Shown: positions 26,769 to 34,748 of the stretch, piece by piece | Position numbering within the stretch: the stretch's first letter is position 1 | How the letters are laid out: each line of letters opens with the position of its first letter | NCBI GenBank assembly: GCA_938002605.1 | Contig: CALLAF010000021.1 | Location: 1-64,000 of the forward strand | Source of the DNA: an uncultured Paracoccaceae bacterium | Lineage (GTDB): Bacteria > Pseudomonadota > Alphaproteobacteria > Rhodobacterales > Rhodobacteraceae | Length of the DNA stretch: 64,000 bases | Direction of reading: 5' to 3' | The notes under the pieces: model-generated | What the model saw: only the letters and a program-made list of their open reading frames with translations | Database searches by the model: none | Told to the model about the DNA's origin: nothing | Translations under genes and position numbers: made by a program

Positions 26769-29200
26769 GCCCGCATACGCCCGTAACTTGGATCATAGGG
26801 ACCGCTAGCGATGACGCGCGCTGGCATTGGGACGCCGACGATATCAACTGTCATTGCCGTATCAATGCCCGCCAATTCAGGTTTTACAAAGGCATAGGCC
26901 AGATTAAGACCTGTCCGATGCCCCCAATCACCCGACGTAACAGTGCCGACAATCGCCCCATCATGCCTGACGGATGCGCCGCCATGGGCGGGCGCATCTT
27001 CAGTGTCGATGGACAGTGTGACCAGTTTGGCCTTTGGCCCATTTTCAACGCGTTTGAGCAGTGCTGCCTTGCCGATAAATTCACCTTTGTCCAGTTTAAC
27101 AAATCGGTCCAGCGCCGTCTCAAAGGGATCGAATTCTGTCAGAATATCGGCTTTCCAGTGTAAGAACCCTTTTTCGACACGCATAGAATCGACCGCCCGC
27201 GCACCAAAAAGACAAAGACCATGCACCTGACCCGCCTTGCGTAATGCGGCATAGGCGGCATGTAGGTTTTCGTTCGGAACGTGGATTTCATAGGCCAGTT
27301 CGCCCGAAAAGCTCACGCCGAGAACCGTTGCCGGAGCGATTCCGATATGGGTTTCACGCACCGACAGCCAAGGGAACGCCTCGCGGGACCAATCGCCGCG
27401 TGATGCCGCAGCAAGAACTTCTCGGGCCTTTGGCCCGGCCAGCACAAGAATTGTCTGGCTATTGGTGAGAGATGTAATGGTGACGTCTTCATCAGCACGT
27501 AAATGGCTTTGCAGCCAATCCATATCGTGGAATTCAGACGCGGCCGCAGAACCATACCACACCCGTTCTGGGCCACGGTCCGAGGCGGGCAGATTGGCCA
27601 CGGTGGCCTCGCCCTTCAGCAGGCCATGGTCGTTCAGAAGATACCCAAGCCCAACGCGGCCTACCCGTTTTGTGACGGTGCCACAGAACATACGGTCAAG
27701 GAAACGATGCACGTCACGACCCGTCAGCTCAAAGCGGTTGAAGCCCGAGACTTCGGTCATGCCCACGCCGGTTGAAACGGCTTTGACTTCCGCCGCGACA
27801 AGATCATGGACCTCGTTAAAACGAAACCCGAGCGTTTCTTTGAAATCGGGTGTCGGCTTGATGTAGTCGACGCGCTCCCATCCGTTGACTGTGCCCATCT
27901 CAGCGCCCTCCGCGGCAAGCACCGCGGTCAATGGCGTTGTTTTCATCGGACGTCCGGCGGGGCGGTGTTCGTGCGGGAAGTGGAAGCGGAATTCGTTTTG
28001 GTAATCTTCAATGGCTTTCAGCGCGGTAAGCTCAACGGTTGCATGGCCGGTAAAGCGGCGCGGATCAATGACCCAAGTGTCATATTGCGCTTCGCCGTGG
28101 ACGATCTGCTGGGCAAGTAACCAGCCGTGCCCACCGCCTTCGCCGAGACCGGCACGGAGGCCAATGATACAATAGGCATTTCGTTTTCCCGGGATCGGCC
28201 CCACAAGCGGCGCACCGTCGATCGTATAGGTAATGGGGCCGTTGACGACCTCGCGGATGCCCGTTTCCATTAAGGCGGGCATCCGTTCAAACGCCCCCTC
28301 AAGCACATCGGTTACGCGCTCTAGATCATCAGGGCATAGGGCGTTGGTGAAATGCGGGTCGATTCCATCCATGCCCCAAGTGCGGCAATCTTGTTCGTAA
28401 AAGCCTAGAAGAAGCCCACCTTTTTCTTGGCGGCAATAATAGTCGCTGATCGGGCAGCGCAGTAGCGGCATCCTGTGGTCGGCTTCTGCGATGGCGGGGA
28501 TGTCTTCGGTCAGAAAATACTGGTGTTCCATCGATGCAACCGGGTGTTGCACACCCATCATCGCACCGATTTCATTGCAGCGATAGCCGCCTGCATTCAC
28601 CACGATCTCGCATTTCACATCGCCCTTTTCAGTGTGGACGGTCCATGTGCTGTCGGCGTGTTGGGTCAGACCGGTGACGGGTGTGTGGCGGTTGACCTCG
28701 GCGCCTGCAAGACGTGCGCGTCGGGCGAGCGCCTGACACAGTTGCGCGGGGTCGATATGGCCGTCGGTTGGGTCCCACAAACCGCCCAAAAGGTTGTCAG
28801 TTGAAATCAATGGGTGACGGCGGGCGCATTCTTCGGCGTCGATGACTTCAAATTCGACACCCATGCCAGCGGCCATAGAAGAAAAATGCCGATACCCATC
28901 CATCTGCGCTGGAGTATTGGCCAAACGAATACCGCCATCGCCGTAGTTATACCCGACCGGATATTCAGGATCATCGCGCAGTTCTTTGTACAGGTTGATC
29001 GAATGCGTCTTTAGCCCAACCATCGTCTGTGTCATGCCGAAGTTGGTGACCTGCGCAGCGGAATGCCATGTGGTGCCTGAAGTCAGCTCGTCGCGTTCAA
29101 TGAGCATCACATCGGTCCAGCCTTCTTGGGTCAAGTGATACAGGGCAGAACAGCCGGCGATTCCGCCGCCAATAACAACAACGCGTGCTTGGTCTCTCAT
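26765..29200 (-). CDS. Dimethylglycine/sarcosine dehydrogenase-like FAD oxidoreductase with GcvT domain
   Basis: The 811-residue protein has an N-terminal FAD domain (VVIGGGIAGCSALYHL, then LTSGTTWHSAAQ, where the His is the covalent FAD site in family members), a middle DAO-type domain to about residue 400, and a C-terminal GcvT (aminomethyltransferase-like) domain that binds tetrahydrofolate. Such enzymes demethylate dimethylglycine or sarcosine and pass the methyl carbon to tetrahydrofolate. In marine Rhodobacteraceae they serve glycine betaine and choline breakdown. The exact substrate cannot be told from sequence. A LysR gene lies directly upstream on the same strand, with a probable LysR box in between. 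Confidence 0.88.
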   Translation of the reverse strand: MRDQARVVVIGGGIAGCSALYHLTQEGWTDVMLIERDELTSGTTWHSAAQVTNFGMTQTMVGLKTHSINLYKELRDDPEYPVGYNYGDGGIRLANTPAQMDGYRHFSSMAAGMGVEFEVIDAEECARRHPLISTDNLLGGLWDPTDGHIDPAQLCQALARRARLAGAEVNRHTPVTGLTQHADSTWTVHTEKGDVKCEIVVNAGGYRCNEIGAMMGVQHPVASMEHQYFLTEDIPAIAEADHRMPLLRCPISDYYCRQEKGGLLLGFYEQDCRTWGMDGIDPHFTNALCPDDLERVTDVLEGAFERMPALMETGIREVVNGPITYTIDGAPLVGPIPGKRNAYCIIGLRAGLGEGGGHGWLLAQQIVHGEAQYDTWVIDPRRFTGHATVELTALKAIEDYQNEFRFHFPHEHRPAGRPMKTTPLTAVLAAEGAEMGTVNGWERVDYIKPTPDFKETLGFRFNEVHDLVAAEVKAVSTGVGMTEVSGFNRFELTGRDVHRFLDRMFCGTVTKRVGRVGLGYLLNDHGLLKGEATVANLPASDRGPERVWYGSAAASEFHDMDWLQSHLRADEDVTITSLTNSQTILVLAGPKAREVLAAASRGDWSREAFPWLSVRETHIGIAPATVLGVSFSGELAYEIHVPNENLHAAYAALRKAGQVHGLCLFGARAVDSMRVEKGFLHWKADILTEFDPFETALDRFVKLDKGEFIGKAALLKRVENGPKAKLVTLSIDTEDAPAHGGASVRHDGAIVGTVTSGDWGHRTGLNLAYAFVKPELAGIDTAMTVDIVGVPMPARVIASGPYDPSYGRMRA

Positions 29201-29273
29201 GTCGAATTATCCGTGATAAGTGGGTATTTCCCTATCAAAGCGCGCTAGCCCTGAGGGTCAATTTAAATCCAAT

Positions 29274-29294
29274 AGTTTCGTATTATTCGAAACT
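29274..29294. promoter_or_regulatory. Inverted repeat with LysR-type box upstream of the dehydrogenase gene
   Basis: AGTTTCG-N7-CGAAACT is a perfect 7-bp inverted repeat. Its inner part TCG-N7-CGA fits the T-N11-A rule of LysR-type regulator boxes. It overlaps the last codons of the LysR gene and lies about 75 bases upstream of the dehydrogenase start codon, where an activator site is expected. Confidence 0.55.
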
Positions 29295-30269
29295 AAGTTC
29301 CGAAATATCCATCGGCTTAGTTAGCCAAGGGTAGGCGGTGCAGGCTGGTTGGGTGATCTCGCTCCACATGATTTGGCGCAGTAACGCGGCGACCGCTTTT
29401 TGGGTGGGGATATCAATGGTGTCGCGTGCGACAAGCGCGATGCTCCGCGAAAAGGCTGGGATTGGCAGCGGATGCAAACGCGTGTTTTGCGCAAACCGTT
29501 GCGAGCGCACAAACCCGATGGGCGTGATGATCGACCATCCTGCCCCACCTGCAATAATCGCCATGATCGATTGCACGCTGTCAAAATCCAACCGACGCAG
29601 CAAATCAATCTGGTTTCGGGCCAGATGTGCGGCGATTTGTTTACCAATCAGGTGATCTGGGTTGAAACGTAAAAAATCCAACTGCGCACGCCCCCGGACA
29701 ATATCCGCAGGCGTATCATTGTGCCCATCAGGCAAGGCCAAGACAAAAGGATCACGCATAAGAGAAAGGCGCGCCAAGCCCATATCATCATCGTTGCTGT
29801 CTGCAACAACGGCAAGATCAATCGCGCCTTTTTGCAAAAGATCGCCCGCTTGGTGGCTTAAAATATTGCGAATAGATAGCGTGGCTCGCGGCATTTCCTT
29901 GGCCAAAAACGTGGCGAGCGCGGGGGTCACGTTGCTTTCGAATTCGTCGATCATGCCGATGCGCAATGAACGGGCTTGCAACAACCCAGAAATCACCGTG
30001 GCATCGGCGGCCTGCCGGATATGGTGTAGCCCCTTGGATAGATGTTGCAGGGCTTGACGCCCTTCACGGGTTAGGACAAAGGGGCGCGTCGTACGGTCAA
30101 ACAGGACCGTGCCGATCTGGTCTTCGAGCCGGGCAATTTGGTGCGAAATTGATGAAATAGATAGCCTCATTTCGGCGGCCGCAGCTTGGATAGAACCAGT
30201 ACGCGCAACCCGTTCAAAAGCATCCAGCGCCTGCAATGATACTCGTGGAAGCGACACATCAAACCCCAT
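29283..30269 (-). CDS. LysR family transcriptional regulator
   Basis: The 328-residue protein has the N-terminal winged helix-turn-helix (about residues 8-68: VSLQALDAFERVARTGSIQ...SISHQIARLEDQIGTVLFDR) and a C-terminal periplasmic-binding-like effector domain (about 95-300). LysR proteins are tetramers that respond to a small molecule, usually linked to a neighbouring pathway. Because the next gene is a dimethylglycine/sarcosine dehydrogenase-like enzyme, a methylated amine or glycine derivative is a reasonable effector (inference). The gene precedes its likely target on the same strand, which is less common than the divergent arrangement. Confidence 0.9.
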   Translation of the reverse strand: MGFDVSLPRVSLQALDAFERVARTGSIQAAAAEMRLSISSISHQIARLEDQIGTVLFDRTTRPFVLTREGRQALQHLSKGLHHIRQAADATVISGLLQARSLRIGMIDEFESNVTPALATFLAKEMPRATLSIRNILSHQAGDLLQKGAIDLAVVADSNDDDMGLARLSLMRDPFVLALPDGHNDTPADIVRGRAQLDFLRFNPDHLIGKQIAAHLARNQIDLLRRLDFDSVQSIMAIIAGGAGWSIITPIGFVRSQRFAQNTRLHPLPIPAFSRSIALVARDTIDIPTQKAVAALLRQIMWSEITQPACTAYPWLTKPMDISELSFE

Positions 30270-30636
30270 TCAATTTTGATACTTTGAGAACTGTGTCGGC
30301 CCCGACCAAGGATGTCAAATGCGTGGCAGGGTAAATTTGAGGGATAAGAATACGACGAATTATAAGAAATTTTGTCAGTTCGGTCACTTCAAAAGACTAG
30401 GGAACGAATATCTTGGGTTTTGTCAAAACACATCAAACGCGCGTATAATTATGTGAGCGTGATTTAGACCGAGAAAAGTATGGAGTGCCAGTTGGTTTGC
30501 TCTTTTTGGTGGCCGCTAACTCTATGATTTTGAGTCGCTCAAAATCTTAATGAGGCAGCGGTTTGATCAGGGTCAAAGCGGGATGATCGTAGTCTGCTTA
30601 AACAGAGCTGTACTGCATGGCGCGAGGCACTCAAAA
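30270..30636 (+). promoter_or_regulatory. AT-rich intergenic region with a strong promoter (TTGTCA-N18-TATAAT)
   Basis: This 367-base region has no credible gene. It holds a promoter close to the sigma-70 consensus: TTGTCA at 30420-30425 and TATAAT at 30444-30449 with an 18-base spacer. The start would be near 30456, so the downstream oxidoreductase would have a leader of about 180 bases. A perfect 9-bp hairpin, GATTTTGAG/CTCAAAATC, lies in that leader at 30526-30546. Confidence 0.6.
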
Positions 30637-31671
30637 ATGCAAAACCAACATATAGATGTGATTGAATTTGGAGGGGCTGAAAGGCTCAAGCTTCTCACGG
30701 ATGATCAGCTTCCCGAACCCGCAGCCGGTGAGTTGCGTATCAGAGTGCTGGTGACAAGTGCCGTGTTTACGGACATCATGATCCGCAAGGGAATGTATCC
30801 TGACGTAAAAGAGAAGCCCCCCTTCACCCTCGGCTATGATCTGATTGGCGTTGTCGACAAGCTTGGCCCCGACACTGGAGATTTCGCGCTTGGCGACATG
30901 GTCGCTGACTTGACGACCATCGGGGCCTATTCACAGTATATTTGCCTTCCCGAGCATCGACTTACCAAAGTTCCGCACAATGTCAGCCCTGTTGATGCGC
31001 TCGGAATGGTCCTGTCTGCTGTTACTGCTTTTCAGATGCTGCACCGCGTTGCGAAAGCTCAAACGGGCCAAAGCATATTGGTTCACGGGGCAGGTGGCGC
31101 CGTTGGAACCATGATGCTGCAACTGGCAAAACTAGCAGGTATCACCGCATTCGGTACTGATCGTGTATCTAAGCACGAGTTGATCCAAAGTTTGGGTGGC
31201 ACCCCAATCGACAGCGATGCCGCTGAACTTGAGGCCTTGATGAGAGAGGCCACAGGTGGCGGGGTTGATGTTGTATTTGATCCTCTTGGTGGTGCCAGTT
31301 TGAGCAGGTCTCTCCATATCCTCAGGCCCGGAGGGACATTGGTCGCCTATGGGTTCCTGGAAACCGTGATGGGGCATGGCGGCAGTATCCCAATGGACTT
31401 CGTTAAGCTCAAATTGTGGGACTGGATGCCGAATGGCCATGCCACAGCGTTCTATTCGATTGGCAAAATGAGGCGTCAGCATCCTGAATGGTTCAAGGGA
31501 GACCTAGCCATTCTTCTAAATCTGCTCGCCAAGGGCGAGATAAAGTCAGTTGTTGCACAAACGATGCCTTTCACGGATGCGAGGAGGGCACATGAGATGA
31601 TTGAACGCGGAGAGGCAAAGGGAAAAATTGTACTTCTGGTGGGGAATAGCTCAGCCGTCGCCGCGCGATAG
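30637..31671 (+). CDS. Zinc-independent medium-chain dehydrogenase (quinone oxidoreductase-like)
   Basis: The protein has the GroES-like N-terminal domain (about 1-120) and a Rossmann domain with VHGAGGAVGTMMLQLA (about 150) and FDPLGGASLSRSLHILRPGG. The zinc-binding Cys/His residues of alcohol dehydrogenases are absent, which places it with NADPH:quinone oxidoreductases and enoyl reductases. I chose the ATG at 30637 (GAGG about 9 bases upstream), giving 344 residues; an earlier in-frame start adds a non-conserved stretch. The gene is flanked by AT-rich DNA and ends about 80 bases from the 3' end of a tRNA-Ala gene, so it may have been acquired. The substrate is unknown. Confidence 0.82.
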   Translation: MQNQHIDVIEFGGAERLKLLTDDQLPEPAAGELRIRVLVTSAVFTDIMIRKGMYPDVKEKPPFTLGYDLIGVVDKLGPDTGDFALGDMVADLTTIGAYSQYICLPEHRLTKVPHNVSPVDALGMVLSAVTAFQMLHRVAKAQTGQSILVHGAGGAVGTMMLQLAKLAGITAFGTDRVSKHELIQSLGGTPIDSDAAELEALMREATGGGVDVVFDPLGGASLSRSLHILRPGGTLVAYGFLETVMGHGGSIPMDFVKLKLWDWMPNGHATAFYSIGKMRRQHPEWFKGDLAILLNLLAKGEIKSVVAQTMPFTDARRAHEMIERGEAKGKIVLLVGNSSAVAAR

Positions 31672-31749
31672 AAGTCTTGATATGAGGATGTATGGAGCAG
31701 GCGTGCTGCTCGGAAAAGACAAACAGTGTCGCCACGTCGAAAAAATATT

Positions 31750-31825
31750 TGGTGGAGCCTAGCGGGATCGAACCGCTGACCTCCTGCATGCCATGCAGGC
31801 GCTCTCCCAGCTGAGCTAAGGCCCC
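31750..31825 (-). tRNA. tRNA-Ala (anticodon GGC)
   Basis: The reverse strand gives acceptor arms GGGGCCT/AGGCTCC (with G-U pairing), an anticodon stem CCTGC/GCAGG with loop ATGGCAT (anticodon GGC), a T-arm GCGGTTCGATCCCGC and encoded CCA. The 3' end faces the oxidoreductase gene. Confidence 0.93.
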
Positions 31826-31926
31826 ATCATGATGACCGTGTCATCGGGTACAACATGCGTTGCGAGGTGCTGTCTATGCAGCGAACCGGGCGAGATCAAG
31901 TGAAAATCGCGCCCGGGATCAGAAAA

Positions 31927-32250
31927 TTACTCGTCGTCGTTTGTGGCAACGTCTGCCAATTCGTCGAGCGACACTGTATCTTCGTCATCGTCATCCTCGA
32001 GCACATCATCGCCCAGATCAACGTCATCAGAATCGTCGTCGTCGAGTACCAGATCATCCGTATCATCGGCCTCTTTGGCTTTCGCGGATTGCGCGTCTTC
32101 GGCGTCTGCGACCATTGTCCGGGTTTTGGACGTATCGACAGTCACTTCATTGCCGGTGTAGGGGCTAATGATTGGTGTCGCGTTCAGGTCGTAAAAGCGT
32201 TTGCCGGTTTCAGGACAAACACGCTTTGTGCCCCATTCTTCCTTAGGCAT
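31927..32250 (-). CDS. FYDLN acid family protein (TIGR02300 type)
   Basis: The 107-residue protein has a conserved N-terminal part (MPKEEWGTKRVCPETGKRFYDLNATPIISPYTG split across positions 1-33, with the diagnostic FYDLN) and a long Asp/Glu-rich C-terminal half. This family is typical of alphaproteobacteria. Its function is unknown. The N-terminal half looks like a small zinc-ribbon remnant with one Cys. The gene stands alone after tRNA-Ala. Confidence 0.9.
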   Translation of the reverse strand: MPKEEWGTKRVCPETGKRFYDLNATPIISPYTGNEVTVDTSKTRTMVADAEDAQSAKAKEADDTDDLVLDDDDSDDVDLGDDVLEDDDDEDTVSLDELADVATNDDE

Positions 32251-32359
32251 AGGCTATCCCTTCAAATTCTTGTCTAACCCTTGCGGGTGATCGGTGCCAA
32301 CTGCCATAAGCAGGCAGGCGTGTCAAAGCCTTTGACACATAAATCATGAGTAGTTGGAT

Positions 32360-33052
32360 ATGGGCCGTCATACGCTTGAAGGCAACCCCTCGATTTCGGT
32401 AGATTTACGCCGTTCTGCGCGGGCACGTCGGTTATCGTTGCGCGTGTCCCGGTTGGATGGGCGCGTGACGCTGACAATGCCGCCACGCACCCCTGACCGC
32501 GAGGCTTTTGCATTTCTGCGTGCGCAAGAAGATTGGCTGCGCGGACATCTTGCACAACTCAGCCCAGTGGTGCGCGCCGCTGTCGGTGGGACCATGTTGT
32601 TACGCGGTCAAGAGGTGCCGATCCGCCATGCGGATGTGCCGCGTTTACAAATCAAACGCGATACCATTTGGGTGCCAAACGGGGCCAAGCTGAGCGGTGC
32701 GGCCCTGCAGGCTGCGCTTAAGGTGCTTGCCCGTGATGCGCTGGCCGCGGCCTCTGATGTTTATGCGGCCCAGCTGGGGGTGACCTATACACGGCTGACC
32801 ATTCGCGACACACGGTCGCGTTGGGGGTCGTGCAGTAGCGCGGGGGCGTTGATGTATGCGTGGCGACTTATTATGGCCCCACCAGCGGTGTTGGACTATG
32901 TTGCCGCCCACGAGGTCGCGCATTTGCGCGAAATGAATCATTCCCCAGCATTCTGGGGGGTTGTTGCGGGGCTTTGCCCTGATTATGAAATTCACCGGGG
33001 TTGGCTACGCGAAAATGGGGATCAGCTGCACCGTATTCAATTCGACGATTGA
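32360..33052 (+). CDS. YgjP-like zinc metalloprotease (M48/DUF45 family)
   Basis: The protein carries the zinc motif HEVAH (about residue 190) followed by HSPAFW, typical of the YgjP/WLM-related metallopeptidases. The conserved RWGSCSSAGALMYAWRL motif precedes it. The substrate is unknown in the family. The ATG at 32360 gives 230 residues; a TTG six bases earlier is also open. The GntR regulator follows 33 bases downstream on the same strand. Confidence 0.87.
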   Translation: MGRHTLEGNPSISVDLRRSARARRLSLRVSRLDGRVTLTMPPRTPDREAFAFLRAQEDWLRGHLAQLSPVVRAAVGGTMLLRGQEVPIRHADVPRLQIKRDTIWVPNGAKLSGAALQAALKVLARDALAAASDVYAAQLGVTYTRLTIRDTRSRWGSCSSAGALMYAWRLIMAPPAVLDYVAAHEVAHLREMNHSPAFWGVVAGLCPDYEIHRGWLRENGDQLHRIQFDD

Positions 33053-33079
33053 CCGCGGACCTGTTTGTGATCACATATT
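33049..33079 (+). promoter_or_regulatory. Promoter and operator of the GntR gene (single TGTGATCACA)
   Basis: The palindrome TGTGATCACA (33066-33075) lies 11 bases before the GntR start codon. A TTGACC box (33049-33054) can act as -35, which places the -10 region over the palindrome. The same palindrome occurs in pairs upstream of sucC and sdhC. This position is what one expects for autoregulation by a GntR-type repressor. Confidence 0.6.
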
Positions 33080-33085
33080 GGCATC

Positions 33086-33733
33086 ATGATTCAACCACGC
33101 CCCACTGATCCAACGATTGCCGCCCATGAACGGGTGTACCGTGCCTTGCGTACGCGTATCATGCACGGCGAAATCGCCCCCGGAGAGGCCCTGACCCTAC
33201 GTGGGATTGGGCATGACTACGATGTTTCGATGACCCCCGCACGCGAAGCCGTGCGCCGCCTTGTGGCCGAAGGGGCCTTGTTTCTTTCATCTTCGGGGCG
33301 CGTGTCGACGCCGGCCCTATCCAACGACCGGATCGAAGAACTCGCGACATTGCGCGCGTTACTTGAGCTAGAACTGGCTTCGCGCGCCCTGCCGCGTGCT
33401 CACTTTGCGTTGATTGACCGACTTGAATCCATCAACAATGGCGTAAGCCAGATGATCGCGCGCCACGATTCGTCGGGCTATATTCGGATGAATCTTGAAT
33501 TTCATCGCACCCTATATCTGCGCGCGCAGGCACCCGCGATGTTGGCAATGGCCGAAACCGTTTGGTTGCAGCTGGGGCCGACAATGTGCGCGCTTTACGG
33601 ACGGCTGAACCGGACAGAGCCGCCCTATCATCACAAGCTGATCTTGGCGGCGTTAAAGGCAGGGGATGAACCGGGCTTGCGGCTTGCGGTGCGCACGGAT
33701 GCGACGCAGGGTTTGCGGATGCTTAAGACCTAA
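33086..33733 (+). CDS. GntR family transcriptional regulator (FCD subfamily)
   Basis: The 215-residue protein has an N-terminal winged helix (about 15-75, with IAPGEALTLRGIGHDYDVS and MTPAREAVRRLVAEGAL) and an FCD effector domain (about 85-205) with the metal-site-like residues in NLEFHRTLY and the His pair in YHHKLI. FCD proteins usually respond to organic acids. The palindrome TGTGATCACA lies in its own promoter and in pairs upstream of the suc and sdh operons, so a role as TCA-cycle regulator is plausible (inference). In Rhodobacter sphaeroides AkgR is known as a regulator of TCA genes; whether this is the same protein cannot be told here. The stop overlaps the convergent TerB gene by 4 bases. 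Confidence 0.88.
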   Translation: MIQPRPTDPTIAAHERVYRALRTRIMHGEIAPGEALTLRGIGHDYDVSMTPAREAVRRLVAEGALFLSSSGRVSTPALSNDRIEELATLRALLELELASRALPRAHFALIDRLESINNGVSQMIARHDSSGYIRMNLEFHRTLYLRAQAPAMLAMAETVWLQLGPTMCALYGRLNRTEPPYHHKLILAALKAGDEPGLRLAVRTDATQGLRMLKT

Positions 33734-34566
33734 GCGGCATCTTCGGATGCATAGACGAGATCCAGTAGGCGGCGGAAATCCTCGCCGGGGATGCCCAGCC
33801 CATAGGCCAATTCCGTCGCAAATGCATGTTCCACAGGGATCAAGCGTCCGCTCGCGATTGCGACGGATAAAATGCCTTGCATCATTAAATCTTTTTCACG
33901 GTCGCGCAGACCTTTTCCAAAGGCGATAAAGTGATGTTCGTCTAGGCCCGCCGACATATCAATCGAATCAACCATTTGAATCACCTCGGAGGTTGGGTAA
34001 TTCCGCCCGGTCAGGCGACGAATGGTTTTGCGGATATGGGTAAGTTCAATCGAATCCACGATGCCATCGCATTTCGCCATGTGGCACATCGCAGATAGAA
34101 TTCGAAGGGCTGCTTTCTTGCGCATTGGCCCGCGCAGGTCATAGCCAAGAAGGGATTTGACGCGGCGAATGATCACGGCGATCAGCCCTAAGCACCCGGA
34201 AAGCAGTAAACCATAGATGCCTAGCTTATGTTTCCAATCATTGCCCGCAACCGGGTTTATCTCAGCTGGAATTAGGCCGAGGGCCTGCGCCGCGATGATC
34301 TTGTCCTCGGAATAAAGCTGATCGTAACTAGTCTCGCAGCGATCGCTGGCCAAAGCATACCCCTGCACATCGCTGGTTAAGACAATTCCGTAAACGATCA
34401 GATCATCTGTGACATAGCAAAGCGACATCATGGTTTCATCGGCGCCCGGAATCCGGGTTTCAGTTACGAACTCGAGACCCGGTGCGCGCGTGACAATTTC
34501 AGTTTGGGCCTGCGCAGCAGAGCCAAAAGAGAAAACAAAGAAAAGGGCGACTAAGAGGTAATTCAT
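33730..34566 (-). CDS. Membrane-anchored TerB-domain protein
   Basis: The protein has a signal peptide (about 1-20, ending AQAQ), an external domain of about 95 residues, a membrane segment (about 118-138, GIYGLLLSGCLGLIAVI) and a cytoplasmic all-helical TerB-type domain (about 155-275: LRILSAMCHMAKCDGIVDSIEL and DREKDLMMQGILSVAIASG). TerB domains are linked to tellurite resistance and to metal-sensing or DnaJ-associated functions, but the role is not known. The ATG at 34566 starts right at the signal peptide; a GTG 12 bases upstream is also open. It is a single gene. Confidence 0.75.
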   Translation of the reverse strand: MNYLLVALFFVFSFGSAAQAQTEIVTRAPGLEFVTETRIPGADETMMSLCYVTDDLIVYGIVLTSDVQGYALASDRCETSYDQLYSEDKIIAAQALGLIPAEINPVAGNDWKHKLGIYGLLLSGCLGLIAVIIRRVKSLLGYDLRGPMRKKAALRILSAMCHMAKCDGIVDSIELTHIRKTIRRLTGRNYPTSEVIQMVDSIDMSAGLDEHHFIAFGKGLRDREKDLMMQGILSVAIASGRLIPVEHAFATELAYGLGIPGEDFRRLLDLVYASEDAA

Positions 34567-34711
34567 TTCGGATCTCACAAAACGTTAACGCCTTAAAACA
34601 TGGATTGGGTGCAAAAATGTGGCGGATATATGGTCGCAGGTGCCTAATAGCGCTGCAAGGTTAACTAACTTTTTGAGAATTGTTTCTAAATTTGGATCAA
34701 TAGAATTTCGG

Positions 34712-34746
34712 ATTTGGCGCGCCGATTATTGGTCGGCGCGCCAAAT
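34712..34746 (-). terminator. Rho-independent terminator after lpd
   Basis: ATTTGGCGCGCCGA (34712-34725) pairs perfectly with TCGGCGCGCCAAAT (34733-34746) around a 7-base loop. It lies two bases after the lpd stop and ends the long suc-lpd operon. Confidence 0.85.
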
Positions 34747-34748
34747 TT

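Noticed and set aside
30526-30546. Hairpin GATTTTGAG-TCG-CTCAAAATC that resembles the anticodon arm of tRNA-Leu(CAA)
   Set aside because: No acceptor stem, T-arm or CCA is found around it, so it is not a tRNA and I cannot show it is an attachment-site remnant.
31943-32161. Serine-rich 72-residue ORF
   Set aside because: It is the antisense image of the Asp-rich tail of the FYDLN protein (GAC/GAT codons read as TCG/TCA/TCC).
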